The position numbers and the translations under genes were made by a program. Below the pieces are notes generated by a model. That model saw only the letters and a program-made list of their open reading frames with translations. It did no database searches and had not been told where the DNA came from. From positions 52,007,759-52,071,758 of the forward strand of contig JAKGHH010000003.1 of the NCBI GenBank assembly GCA_022828595.1: a stretch of 64,000 nucleotides of DNA. The letters run 5' to 3'. Source of the DNA: Nelumbo lutea (Eukaryota > Streptophyta > Magnoliopsida > Proteales > Nelumbonaceae). Positions 33,780-45,424 of this stretch are shown here, piece after piece. Every line of letters starts with the position of its first letter. Position 1 is the first letter of the stretch.

Positions 33780-33946
33780 CGTCAATTTCCTAATCCTCGG
33801 CGCGGCCTATCGGCCCTTAGCCTCTCACAACCTTAAAAATACAAGTTATACAACATATTCATCGTTCATTTCCCCTCTATTGCTTTCGACTGGTGCCTGG
33901 GGCTATTCCATTTCTGTAGTGTTTGGAAGCTCTCCTCGTCGACCAT
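33780..33946 (+). promoter_or_regulatory. Possible 5' leader exon upstream of the KH gene
   Basis: The sequence changes here from AT-rich TE flank to a CT-rich, leader-like stretch (CATTTCCCCTCTATTGCTTTC, CTCTCCTCGTCGACC) that ends at CCAT|GTGAGTG, a good plant 5' splice site (GT at 33,947). If transcribed rightwards it could be a non-coding first exon spliced to the acceptor TTGTTTAG at 45,424. Distance, lack of transcript data and the many LINEs in between keep this tentative. Confidence 0.25.
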
Positions 33947-34779
33947 GTGAGTGAAACAGGAAACTTACTTACAGCTGTAGTTCTATTATTAACGATTCTT
34001 GTTTGCTTTGTATCTGTATGTTTTCTTTTATCGGCGTTAGTTATCAGCAGTGTTTTCTTCACTTGTTCTCATATACAGTCCCATGAATTATGTTCCCTCT
34101 CTCTTTCTCATGTATACACATAGAGAGGGACTGTGTAAATTTTATATATTATATTCTCAAAAGCGGTAATTACTTAACGTGTAGGAGAATTTTGGGCTTG
34201 ATGGATATGGAGTTTTAGAGTTTAGGCATCTGGATTTAGGGTTTTAGTAAGAGCAGCGATATCTCCATTTTCCTTTTACTGAGGTTATCTCCTTATTAGT
34301 TTCTGTTGACCTTTGTGTGTCTTATCAACTAAAGTTGATTCAACTTTGTTTATTTTCGATGGGTTGACAATGGTTTGTTCTTTAGAGGATTTGCAGTTAT
34401 ATATAATAACTATGCTCAGTATGGTTCTTGAATGAACCGAGATTAGCCAGTTAGGAGAATGAACATATTCATACATAACGGTTATTTTCAGTTTATCGTA
34501 TTGAGTTTCTTATTCTTTTTATCTTAAATGGGTTAAGAAGCAGTGGATTCGCTTACCAGAACATATGTTGCTTGCTGGTACCTTGAACCGTGCTGGAAAC
34601 TAAAACCAATTAGATATCATTAAAGAAACTCAAATATGCAGGTGCACAAAGAAGGAATGCAACCAGTGAATGTGCATATTGGAGGCAAATTCTCCATTTC
34701 TTTTAAAGAAAATGTGGGAGATATTATTTTTTGATAATTGAGAAGAATTTTATGGCTCTAATGATCCATCAAATAGGAA

Positions 34780-35340
34780 TAGGTTTTGGGAAGAGCTGGA
34801 TTCATTGCATGAACATGATAAGTTTCCCAGGGTTGTGGGAGGAGACTTTAATGTCACGAGATTTAGTCAAGAACACTCAATGGGGAAGAGGGTCAATAGA
34901 AGCATGAGGGAGTTCTCCAATTTTATTTTCAGACACAGGTTGCATGACCTCCCATTAAGGAATGGCAACTTTACCTGGTCGAACATGCAGGAGAATGCCT
35001 TAAGTTGTAGGTTTGACAGATTTCTAATTACTTCAGATTGGGAAGCCCATTACCCCCTGACCTGTCAAGAGATCCACTCCCGATGTACCTCGGTCACTGG
35101 CCTATCACTTTAAGTACAGACTTGGAGATTAGAGGGAAAACCCCTTTCAGGCTGGAAAAATTTTGGATGGAACACAAAGACTTCTGCAAAAAGGTTGCCT
35201 TATGGTGGGAGGAATGTAAGTCAGAAGGTTGGCCAGGGTACAGATTTCTGGAAAATTTAAAATTTATAAAAAGGAAGTTAAAAAATGGGCCAAAGAGGAG
35301 TTTAAAGCCTCAAGGAAGAGAAATCAGCACTCTTATTTGA
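34780..35340 (+). pseudogene. LINE endonuclease C-terminus and linker
   Basis: VVGGDFNVTRFSQEHS is the GDFN metal-binding block of AP-endonuclease-like LINE nucleases; NGNFTWSNMQENALSCRFDR and DWEAHYP follow, with HWPITL near 35,095 in a second frame carrying the terminal catalytic His. The nuclease nicks target DNA to start insertion. A frameshift lies near 35,080. Confidence 0.85.
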
Positions 35341-35581
35341 GTTGGATGATTTAGACCATAAGGAGCAGATTGTTCATCTAGATGAGAATGAAAGAAGGAG
35401 AAGATTCGAGCTAAGCAAAGAATGGGAAAAGGTAATAAGGAGAGAAGAAGTTTACTGGAGACAAAGATCTAGGGTCAGATGGTTAAAGGAGGGGGACAAT
35501 AACTCCAGGTTCTTCCATATATATGCATCTGGTAGGCGGAAAAGAAATATTATAACAAAATTAAAAATCGGGTAACGAGAA

Positions 35582-36961
35582 GTGGAGGACCGTGAGGAAA
35601 TTTCTAAAGCTTTTTTATACTTCTTCAAAGATCTTTATTCAAAGAAAGAAAACAAAAAACTCTCTTTAAGCTCTTGGGAAGGACTCAAACTGTCTGAGGA
35701 GAACAAATTGTGGCTAGAAAGAGAGTTTCAAGAACAAGAAGTAAAGGATGCAGTTTTTAGCATGGATGTAGATAGAGCCCCTGGCCCTGATGGCTTCCCA
35801 ATTTTCTTTTACCAAATTAGTTGGAGCATCATCAATTCAGATTTAATACAAGTGTTTAATGATTTCTATCATTCATCCATTGTAAACAAAGGAAATAACT
35901 CCAATTTCATATGCTTGATTACCAAGAGAAAGGGTACTTTAGAAGCAAAAGAGTATAGACCTATCAATTTGATTGGGACTATTTACAAAATTTTAGCAAA
36001 GGTTCTAGCTAAAAGATTAAAGAAGGTTTTAGGTGAAATCATCTCCTCGAATCAGTTTGCATTCGTCAAAGGGCGATAAATCATTGATAGCATCCTGATA
36101 GCAAATGAATGCGTTAAAGAGAGGAAGCTGAATGGCAAACCAGGTGTGATTGTGAAACTCGATTTGGAAAAAGCGTATGATAAAGTAGATTGGGAGTGTC
36201 TCATAGAAATTATGAGACTAATGGGATTTGGAAACAAGTGGATTCAATGGGTTGAGGGATGTATAAGTTCCACTTGGTTCTCCGTTTTAATTAATGGGCA
36301 GCCAAAAGGATATTTTAACGCCAGCAGGGGCCTAAGACAAGGCTGCCCCCTCTCCCCATTGCTTTTTACTCTAGTCACAGAAATATTTAGCCAACTGGTG
36401 AATAAGGCTACCTCTCTTGGAATATTGAGAGGATTTGAAGTCGGACGGGAAGCCACCCAAATATCTCATCTCCAGTTTGCCAATGACACTATCCTTTTTT
36501 AGAGGCTGATGAAGTTTTTGTGTCAAATTTGAAAATGGGTCATCACCTGTTTTGATTGGATTTCTAGACTGCATGTAAACTTCTCAAAGAGCAGTATTGT
36601 TGGCCTAAATCTAGCTGATGCTCAATGCTTGAATATTTTCACAGAGTTCTTGGGGTGTAAAGCAGAGAATCTCCCCTTCTCCTACCTGGGGATACCTCTT
36701 GGAGGGAATCCGAAAAATCAAAGCTTTTGGGATCTAATTCTAGAAAAATGTGAGAAGAAACTAGCCACATGGAAAAGGAACTACTTGTCAAAAGGGGGGA
36801 GGCTCACTCTAGTTAGAGTATCCTTGGCAAACCTTTCCACCTACTACCTTTATATCTTCTGCATGCCCAACAAGATAGCCATTCAGTTAGAAAAACTTCA
36901 GAGAAACTTTATTTGGGAAGGAGGGGGGGAAAGGGGCTCTCACCTTGAAAAGTGGTCTTAG
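35582..36961 (+). pseudogene. LINE reverse transcriptase
   Basis: RT blocks in order: DVDRAPGPDGFPIFFYQISW, EAKEYRPINLIGTIYKILAK, NQFAFVKGR (then stop at 36,077), VKLDLEKAYDKVDWECLIEI, GLRQGCPLSPLLFTLVTEIF, and LQFANDTILF. The last should hold the catalytic Asp pair; here it reads A-N-D, so one catalytic Asp is lost. The thumb region GNPKNQSFWDLILEKCEKKL and WKRNYLSKGGRLTLV follows after a frame change. Confidence 0.9.
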
Positions 36962-37579
36962 GTTAGCAAACCAAAGGAGGATGGAGGATTGGGAGTAGGT
37001 CATTTGGAAGAAGGAAACACAATGCTTCTCAGTAAATGGTTGTGGCGATTACCTCTAGAGCCAAGTGCACTTTGGACTACTGTAATCACTAGAAAATATG
37101 GAAAGCACGCCAACGGGTGGGATAGCAAGCTTCACTTGAATCGACTCAAAGACACCCATCCTTGGAAAGGTATAATCTCGACTTACAATTCTTTCATATC
37201 CTTTATCAGATATAAAGTGGGAAAGGGTGATAGAATAAGTTTTGGACTGACCTTTGGTGGGGTAATTCTACCTTAGCCGACACCTTCTCTTGCTTATTCA
37301 GCCTTACCTTAAACCAAGAAGCTTTCATATCTCAGGTTTTATCCCCCTCCCCTCTTATTTTAATTGGAATCTAACCCTTAGGAGACCCCTAAGGGACCTG
37401 GAACTTAGTGAAATCACTAGTTTCTTGCACACCCTGAGAGAGGTATACCTCTCACAAAATTCCCCTGACCTTCGTGTTTGGATTCTTCACCCATCAGGTA
37501 AATTTTCAACTAAATCTTGCTTCAAGGCTTTAGTTAGGGAAGAACAAACTACTGATCAATACCCCTACAAGAGAATCCG

Positions 37580-38346
37580 GTGTGCTCATATCCCTTCCAG
37601 GGTTTGTATTTTTTTTTGTGGGAAGCCAGCTTAAAGAAAATCAACACTTATGACCTCCTTCAGAAAAAGAACCATGGTAGGTCTTATGTATCTCCACATG
37701 TTTGTTGTTTTTGCCTTAAAGCTGGGGAATCTACCAACCATATTCTACTTTGCTGCAAGGAAACTAGAAAATTGTGGATTTTTTTTTTCTATCATTATTT
37801 GAATACAGTTGGGTGTTCCCAAAAAATGTGGTTAAATGCTTAGGGCAATGGTCAGGAAGAGGATTAAGCAAAAGAGGGAAAATTTTATGGCAATTTGCTG
37901 CACATGCTATTTTCTGGAGCATTTGGGAATAGAGAAATAACCAGGTGTTCACCAACAGGACAAAAGACTTTGAGGAGCTGATTTCTCTAATATGTTACAA
38001 ATGCTTCTTGTGGACTTCCAATTCATCTCACTTCAGAGGTGTAGCCTTTGATGACCTCCAAAGAAATGCAGTAAATTTCCTTCACTCTAATCAAATACAA
38101 CTCATCACTCCCCGTAGCTTCAGATCGGATGTGGATGGTGAGACGACCTTGCACTTTGATGGGAGTGCTTTTGGAAACCCAGGTGTAGCGGGTATTGGAG
38201 GTGTAATTCGAAATAGAAATGGTATCAGTTGGGCTTTTAGTGGGCTGATTGGGATTGTCTCCTCAACAAAGGTCGAAGTCATGGCAGCTCTAACCGGCAT
38301 CAAGATTGCAAAAGACATGGGCTTACTAAATCTTACCATTAAATGA
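37580..38346 (+). pseudogene. LINE zinc-binding region and RNase H, first part
   Basis: CCFCLKAGESTNHILLCC is the zf-RVT Cys/His cluster after the RT. The RNase H start follows: TTLHFDGSAFGNPGVAGIGG and the SSTKVEVMAALTGIKIAKDM helix. The reading frame then runs into the MITE at 38,357. Confidence 0.87.
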
Positions 38347-38356
38347 GACTTGGGCC

Positions 38357-38815
38357 TAGGGGTGAGCATTATTCGGTTAAAACCGAATTATCGAACCAAA
38401 AATTTCGTTTTCGGTTTTTTTGGTTTTTGGGTAATTTGGTTTCCGGTTTTGGTTTTTAGATTTAGAAATTCGGTTAACCGAAAAAACCAAATTAACTAAA
38501 ATTTATTATATAATATACAATATATAATATTTAATATATAATATGTTATATATTTATATATTAATATATTATATATAATGTATTATAATGAAATTAAAAT
38601 TCATAATATATATTATAATATATATATATTATATAGGTTATAATATATAATATTATGTATATATTAATTAAATTCGATTTTTAACCAAAAACCGAACGAA
38701 AAATTTTGGTTCGGTTTTATTATAATTCGGTTTTCGGTTCGGTTTTCATTTATGAATTTCGGTTTTAAAAATTTTGGTTTATTCGGTTCGGTTTTTAACT
38801 GAATGCTCACCCCTA
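38357..38815. mobile_element. hAT-type MITE, family D, inserted in LINE RNase H
   Basis: TIRs TAGGGGTGAGCATTATTCGG and (inverted) TAGGGGTGAGCATTCAGTT bound a 459-bp element. The 8-bp flanks CTTGGGCC (38,349-38,356) and CTTGAGCC (38,816-38,823) differ at one position, the expected hAT TSD. The interior is a large imperfect palindrome: CGGTTTT..GGTTTTTGG repeats at both ends and a TATAATATA core. The LINE RNase H frame resumes just after it, so it arrived after the LINE. Confidence 0.9.
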
Positions 38816-38979
38816 CTTGAGCCTTAGCTCACTACCTGGCTGAAGCGAGAGAAATTCTTGCTTCTTTAAATGCCCATGTGGTCTGGATTCTGAAGGAACT
38901 AAACTCTGAAGCTGATAGTCTTGCTAAATCTGGTGCTCACAGGGATTATCTTTTTAGTGATAGCTCTATGCCTATGTAA
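38816..38979 (+). pseudogene. LINE RNase H, C-terminal part after the MITE
   Basis: Reads HYLAEAREILASLNAHVVWI, LKELNSEADSLAKSGAHRDY and ends FSDSSMPM with TAA. The SEADSLAKSG segment is the usual last helix of plant LINE RNase H. Confidence 0.85.
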
Positions 38980-39544
38980 CTCTTTGAGTGTTTATCTGTT
39001 GTGTACATTGCCTCATGTACCTCTTATTTTTGAATAAAGTTAACCTTTTCTCAAAAAAAAAAAAAAAACAATAAACAAACACTCCTTCTAACTATAAAAG
39101 ATGATAGACTCCCACCCATTAAATGACATATTGCATCAACTGAAAGTCTATAGTGATTAGACTACAAAACAATCAAACATTAAATGGACCAATCACTGAC
39201 TGCACTTTGTATCTCTTCCTGTAAAAGATTCTTTTATTTTTCTGTCCAGAGGCATCAGCATATGACAAAAGGAGTAAAATTCCATAAGATACTCCCTCTT
39301 ATGCTAGAACCTTTTGGTGGCTAGGAATCCACTAAACCCGCAAGTACAAGGTCATCAGGGTTGACCCACTGGTGTCCAAAAGGCTTAATGAAACGCTACC
39401 ACACAGGCTGAAAATCCACAATGAATAAGCATATGCTGAACTATCTCTGAGGATGAGGCATATAACAAGGAGGTTCGGTTGCCTAATTCCTTGGGTTCCT
39501 TCTCCCATGCCCCTTTTTCTTGTCTCTGTGCTCAAATCTTAATC

Positions 39545-41145
39545 CTCAGCCATTTCATAGCAAGGAGTGGTCAAAGCCTATCCCTCCAAAAGTGGGAGCC
39601 CTCTGTTGGGAAGTGTCTCTTGGAAAAATAAACACTTTGGGAGTCTTGCAAAAAGGAAATATGGTCTTTGCGTCTCCCCAAACTGGTGTACCCTTTGCAA
39701 AGAAAATGAAGGAAGCTGTTACCACTTACTAATCTGTTGCCCTTTTGTTGTAGGCCTCTAGAAGAAGCTTTTTGATCTTTTTGTGTGCAGGTGGGTTAAA
39801 CCAATGCAGATTTGTAATCTCTTTGACCCCACAACCTTCAGGTATCCAAATAAAAGAGGTAAAGTCTTGTGGAGGTGTGTGAGAGCTGCTTCGGTGTGGA
39901 CTATTTGGGAGGAAACGAATGCCAGAATCTTCAATGTTAAGGAGAGGGATGAGTATATATATATATATATATATATATTGAAGAATCAAGAAGAAAGAAA
40001 ATTTATTAAAAGAAAAGATTACATCCTATCACATTGGTTGTCTAGATGACACACCAACAACTTCAAGTACATTCTTCAATTACATGACCAAAACATTAAA
40101 CTGAGAATTCATCTACATTACAAGGCTGTAACTCAAGTGACTCCCAGAAAATTTTCATTAAATCAACTTTGGAGACTTTATCAAAATTTGGGAGCCCAAG
40201 GACCCACTCTGATATCAGATTGGACATTGAAGCTACCAGGTATTCTATATTGTTGGCCCTATTCTCGAATACTCTTCTGTTTCTCTCCCTCCAAACAGAC
40301 CAACATACTGCGAAAGGGATGCAGCTCCAAACAATACTGGCTTTCTTACTTCCTCTGAACTTTGGCCACAGAGCAAAAAGTTCTGCTGGAACTGAAGGCT
40401 AGAAGCCATACATCCCAAATAAAAAGGAAAAGAACTTCTGTATAAAGCTTTCTATGCTGCATGAGAAGAACAAGTGGAACACAGTTTCTTCCTCTTCCAT
40501 GCATAAATAGCACCTGCTTGCCATATGAAATCCCCTAGATTTCAGATAATCAGTAATACGGAGGAATTGGGAGCAAATTGCCAAATGTTCTGTTGTTAGA
40601 ATTAAGCTTTTGGTGGAGTGGAAGCCTCCTGGAGAAGGCATTATTAAATTAAATTTTGATGGCAGCAGCCTAGGTAACCCAGGGCTGTCCGGAATGTATT
40701 AAGAAATGTTGAGGGCCAGATTATAGCTTTATATTCTGGTCCTATTGGTGTGGGAGATTCAGTTAATGTAGGACTTCAAGCTGTTCTAAAAGGAGTAGAG
40801 ATTGCTAAGGAGCTGGGGATGGAACACTTAATCATTGAAGGCAACTCTAAACTGGTTATTGGGTGGTTAAAAGAGCCGGAGATTGCAGCCTGGTTCTATA
40901 GAGGGGCTTTGAGAAGGTTGAGATGGTTAACGTCAAATATATCAGTCACAACTCAATAGGAAAGAAGATCAGCAAATGGGTTAGCAAATTCTTTAGCCAA
41001 ATACGGGGTACATAAGAATCAGCTTTTTTGGGCTCAGTTGTAAGCTTTATGATATAGTTTAGAGGCGGCACCTCACGCTTCTTTGTGGGGTTTTGTGATA
41101 TGTATCCTGTGTTCTTATTTAATAAAATCACTATTATCTATCAAA
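39545..41145 (+). mobile_element. LINE 3' part (zinc region to tail), split by a reverse LINE
   Basis: The left half (39,545-39,955) encodes EWSKPIPPKVGALCWEVSLG and VLWRCVRAASVWTIWEETNA; the right half (about 40,605-41,145) encodes an RNase H with GIIKLNFDGSSLGNPG, GLQAVLKGVEIAKELGMEHL and IIEGNSKLVIGWLKEPE. An A-rich end follows TTATTTAATAAAATCAC near 41,115. A minus-strand LINE lies between the halves. Confidence 0.82.
39957..40600 (-). mobile_element. Minus-strand LINE fragment nested in a LINE
   Basis: The minus strand encodes GFHMASRCYLCMEEEETVFH and LFFSCSIESF (zinc-binding region) followed by degenerate SVWRERNRRVFENRANNIEY-type linker. The left edge is a TA microsatellite (39,955-39,979) in the position of the 3' tail. 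It is missing RNase H, so it belongs to a different LINE family or is internally deleted. Confidence 0.7.
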
Positions 41146-41195
41146 AACAAAAAAGAGGTTGAGGCATACAGCATGCATTCATTTGCTATGGCTTG

Positions 41196-41800
41196 TTTTT
41201 TTTTTTTTGATCAGTAATGAAACATTAATTTTATTAATAAGAAGAAAAAACATGTAACATTATATAGATGTATAGCCTTGGCTAGCTACTCGACCAATAC
41301 AATACCAGAATGAACCCCTTATATAAGTACACCCCAGAATATATTTTCTCTTGTTACCCCCTGTTTTGCCGATCCATCAGCTATGCTATTTGCCACTCTT
41401 GGAACCCAACTAATGCTAGTATTCATCTGCCTCAAGATGCTTCTTATTTCCCTTATAACATGTCTATAGAGCCATGGTCCTTTTTGATTGCTCTTCAACC
41501 AGTTTGTGACTACCTTGGAATCCTCTTTAATGATAACTTTTAAATAGTTCAAAGATTTAATCTTTCTTAAACCAGTTAACACTGCCATTAGCTCTGCTAT
41601 TGTGGAATCATTCACACTAATTGGTCATGACAATCCTGGGTTGCCAGGACCATCAAAATTCAGCTTCTAATAGGATAGAGGTGGAGGTTGCCAAGCAGCA
41701 AAATAATTTATTTTTTCCAGTAGAAGATTCAGTCACTAATTTCCACCTTCTAAAAATATCACCAATGGAGAAAGAAGCAAACAGATAGTTCAGGTAAGAT
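41196..41800 (-). mobile_element. 5'-truncated LINE, RNase H and 3' tail
   Basis: The minus strand carries KLNFDGPGNPGLS, a stop, then NDSTIAELMAVLTGLRKIKS, VVTNWLKSNQKGPWLYRHVI and INTSISWVPRVANSIADGSA-like C-terminus. A run of T at about 41,200-41,210 marks the poly-A tail, preceded in element sense by TTACTGATC, a 3' motif shared with other LINE ends in the window. Confidence 0.85.
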
Positions 41801-41984
41801 GTCCACATGAAGAATCATATCTTGGTTGGAATGCAAGGAGACTTCCTACCAGAAAAAAGGGAATGTCAGGAGACCTATCAACTTCCAAGGAGAAGAGTCA
41901 TTCCTTCCTTCCAGAAACACTACGTAGAAGGATTTAGCGGTGAAGGAATGAGAAGATCTCAAACTTTGTGTTTTTATCTTATCC

Positions 41985-42120
41985 CCAGTGTTTCACAGTT
42001 ATGGGCATGTACATGGACAAGGGAATCAGAACCTAACATGTGCTGAGAATCTGACTCTTACACGGGCTTGTGTAGACACCAATAGAAAAGTATAAACTAT
42101 TAAAATAGTCTATATATATT
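41985..42120 (-). repeat. Dispersed repeat E, copy 1
   Basis: On the minus strand: CTATTTTAATAGTTTATAC, then AGTCAGATTCTCAGCACATG, then GTTCTGATTCCCTTGTCC. The same order recurs on the plus strand at 44,905-45,035. Confidence 0.5.
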
Positions 42121-42865
42121 TTTTGAATTATTACATTATATACCTATTGTTTATTAATTTGCTACTCAATAGTTATTTCAAGAAAAATGGTATTCATTGT
42201 GTATATTAGTTATTCATTTATGTCAAATAAGCAAGTAGATAAATGTCACATTGAAGTTAGATAAAAAAAGAACGATCCTTGTTTTTGGTTGATCTATGAA
42301 GATCCTTGTATTTATCAACCATAGCCTGCCTTTCAGTCTATGGTTGGAGCATGTCTCAAATTGCAATAGCCTGTAGTGGGATTTTTGATGCTGTGAGTCC
42401 TCTTGACTTGCATGCTGCCAGAATCAAGATTGTGAGTGCCAAGTTTGACAAGATTTCAAGATCTTTGGAGTTATTTGCAGAAGGTGGCGGAAGGTGTGGG
42501 TAGTGTTGGAAGTCTAAGTGGCGCTTTGGATGCAAGGGAGAAAGGTAGAGGTAGAAGAAGAAGGTGACATGGCCTGGAAGATGCTACATGGAAGAGAGTC
42601 ATGGAAAAGGAAATAAAAGGAAGAAAAACTTAATTAAGGAAGTTGAAAAGCTGAGAAATTGTAGAAGAATACTCTTATTTGCCTCCAAGGTTTGCCAAGG
42701 TTGCCCACCGAGATATGCCAGCACCCCACCCATTCTCCGAGTGACCATGAATGCTTCCTACCACCCCATGCCACAACCTTTCTCTCTCCAAGGACCACCA
42801 CCACAACCACTTCCCCAAAAAAGCTATTTTCTTTTGAATTAAATTCCCTAGGCCAAATCCCCCCT
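42121..42865. other. No gene recognised
   Basis: Two short plus-strand frames (42,306-42,503 and 42,564-42,842) have no family resemblance. The second is Pro/His-rich and low complexity. Confidence 0.4.
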
Positions 42866-44084
42866 CCTCTTTACTCTAACATACCACCTCCCACCTAATT
42901 AAGTGGTCCTTTATACTTTCCCTCGATTTCCAAAGAAAGTCTCTCATCAACTTCTCTAGTTTCTTGGCTTCCCTAGGTGGGGTCCTAAAGATAGACAAGA
43001 AGTAGGTTGGTAGGTTAGCAAGTGTGGCTCTTATCAAGGTGATTCTACCCCCTGACGAAATGTAATTGTTGCCCCTAATGGAAGCCTCAGATAGGTCATA
43101 GACCAAGTAGAGATGGAACAATCAAAACACTTCACAATAGCCTCCACTTCTCTAATCTCCAAAATTGACACTTGCTATGCAATTCTTTTCATGATTGATT
43201 CTCAAACTAGAAATCCTTTCAAAGCTTCTGACCAACACCTTTAGATTTCTCACCTTCTCAAGATCACCCCCATCATAGAGAACTAATAAGTGAAAAGAAA
43301 GAAATTTTAAACCTTATTACTACATCCTCCTTGTCAACCAAAGGAAGGGTGAGAGAGGGTCCTCCTTGGATAACACACCTAAAGGCCGAAAAGCGATTGT
43401 AAACCACTCCGGTAACCAAGATAGAGTAATGACAGGAACTAATACAACCATATATCCAATTATTCCCTAAAACCATAATTTCTCAAAACCTGTAGGAGGA
43501 ACTGCCAGTCCACCAGATCATAAGCTTCTTTTAAGATCAAACTTACAGACAAAGCCTTTTCTTTTCGATGTTTTCATTTCCTCCACACACTCGTTAGCAA
43601 TCAAAATCTGGTCTGTTATTTGTCTCCCTTGTATAGAAGCCCCTTTGGCTTGGCTGATTAAGGAGGGGACATAATAAAGTTCTGTAGATACTAGGCACAA
43701 AAGTTTTTCACTAGTAAATTTTTTTATCAGCTTTCATTAATAAAGTTTTCTTATTTAGTTACCTTACAAATTGAAAAAGAATGAGAAATCTATAGCCAAC
43801 ATTAGATTGACCATCTTCTTCCTTTTAGTTGTAATCAACATGAAATTTATTGGTCAAAGAATGTAAATAGTCCTTCTTTGGAGAGTTGAAACCTCTCTCC
43901 CCCCCTCTATGATTACTGTTGTTAAATTTATTATATCAAGATATACAATGAACAAATGTATATCACTATATCCAAAGCTCCAATAACTGGTATAAAAAAG
44001 TGAATCCAGGGCTATCCAAAAAGGCTCTATTGCATGCAAAATCTCTTCGACTTGGTATTCTTGGTCATAGTCTGGTAGGATCAT
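42866..44084 (-). mobile_element. Minus-strand LINE fragment (RT region)
   Basis: RT pieces appear in order on the minus strand: a degenerate N-terminal block (VEEILHAIEPFW, 43,990-44,060), KGASIQGRQITDQILIANEC (43,590-43,650), SSCHYSILVTGVVYNRFSAF (about 43,380-43,440), and the thumb GGRITLIRATLANLPTYFLS (about 42,985-43,045). The YADD/FADD block is not seen. A T-tract with ATCAGCTTTCATTAATAAAG near 43,718 may be a further small LINE 3' end inside it. Confidence 0.78.
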
Positions 44085-44900
44085 GCCCTGTCCCGGAAAG
44101 TTCTATCATTTCTTTTTTCCCATGAACCCCAATAATTGCACGAAGTAGGCATCTCTATTTAGCTTTGCCCTTTTGCATTGGGAGTTTTGGGTTTCAGTAC
44201 TATAAGAATATCCTGTACACCCTGAAGAACAGAAAACTGGACCTGTCCTGAGGAACTCCTATAAGAGGGTTGCAAATACTCTTTTCCCTGTCTAATAGTT
44301 TTATATCCATCCAAGTGCCTTGAGAGCCCTAATATTATAAAATTTGCATTTTTAGTTAATCTTTTCTACCCAATTGTAACGGAGCTTGGGTGAGAGTTTA
44401 GCCAATTTAATGAAAACTTTACCTTACTATGAAAGGGAGTTTGGTAAAGAGAGAAAGAATGAAGGTAACCAGATATATCTTGGTCCTTTGCTGCTGACAA
44501 AGTTAAGCTTGTTGTGTTGGCTTAGCGGAGGTGAACTTAACCAGAAAGGAAAATGATAGCATTGCATGATCAAATGGTTGGTTATTTTCCCCTGCCTCAA
44601 AGTGCAGTCTTTTTTCTTGTATTTTTCTGGTTTCCTCCTTGCGGCAATACGTAATGGTTATATGGGCCTAGTGTTGCATGGGCTCTCCTAAATAAATTAC
44701 ATGTATATGTTGGACACATTTTTTTTGTCTGGCACTCCAGAGAATGTTGAGGACACTTCTACATAGCATTTCCTTTTTATCTCATGGCTTATTTGACATA
44801 AAATGAACAGCCAGTGTATGAGATAAATGCCAACTTTCATATCAAATTTTACTTGATGACAAATGCAACTTTTTTTTGCAGGTATATAATGTTAGAATTC
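44085..44900. other. No gene recognised
   Basis: AT-rich sequence upstream of the KH exon. If the KH gene has an upstream non-coding exon, this would be intron. Confidence 0.4.
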
Positions 44901-44904
44901 AATA

Positions 44905-45035
44905 AATACGAACTATTTTAATAGTATATACTTTTCATAGGCATGTCTGTGAGTCAATATCTTCTGATATTTCCAAGTCAGACTCTTGGACATGCGTTGG
45001 GTTCTGACTCCTGTGTCTGTTTCCATGCAACATTG
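44905..45035 (+). repeat. Dispersed repeat E, copy 2
   Basis: Reads CTATTTTAATAGTATATAC, AAGTCAGACTCTTGGACATG and GTTCTGACTCCTGTGTC, the inverted counterpart of 41,985-42,120. The pair flanks a LINE fragment. Confidence 0.5.
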
Positions 45036-45424
45036 TCTGGGCAGCCAAAAAGGAATATAAACAAAGAAAGGAAAAAAAAGTCACATGCTTTCTGAAGAAA
45101 CTCCAATCAGCCAGAAATGTAGGAAGGAGTTTTAAATGCAGCAATTTATTTTCCTTTTTTTCATATGGGTAACTTCATTTTGACCCATCAGGCCATATTA
45201 GGAAATGATGAAAGAAATACTCTGTCATTTCTTTTTATCTACTTTTGCCTCTTAATGCGTTAAATGGGGGATTATTTTTGTACTTGGATGTTCTCTAACT
45301 TGGTTTGCTTTCATAATGTTATATTCTGGTTTCTTAACAATAGAAATAATTTCATTTCTGGCTTGTGCAGTAGATTTTATAATATTTTTGTTCGCCAGTT
45401 CTCTTTATTTGTTTCTGTTGTTTA

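Larger units (their letters stand above)
34640..39068 (+). mobile_element. L1-type LINE, 5'-truncated, with poly-A tail
   Basis: Plus-strand ORF2 remains appear in order: endonuclease C-terminus, reverse transcriptase, zinc-binding region, RNase H, stop (38,977-38,979), AATAAA (39,033-39,038) and a 16-base A tail (39,053-39,068). ORF1 and the endonuclease start are absent. The frame has many stops and shifts. A 459-bp hAT MITE interrupts the RNase H part. No TSD could be located. Confidence 0.9.

Noticed and set aside
39955..39979. TA repeat read as a TATA promoter
   Set aside because: A TA microsatellite at a LINE insertion edge is a simpler explanation than a promoter.
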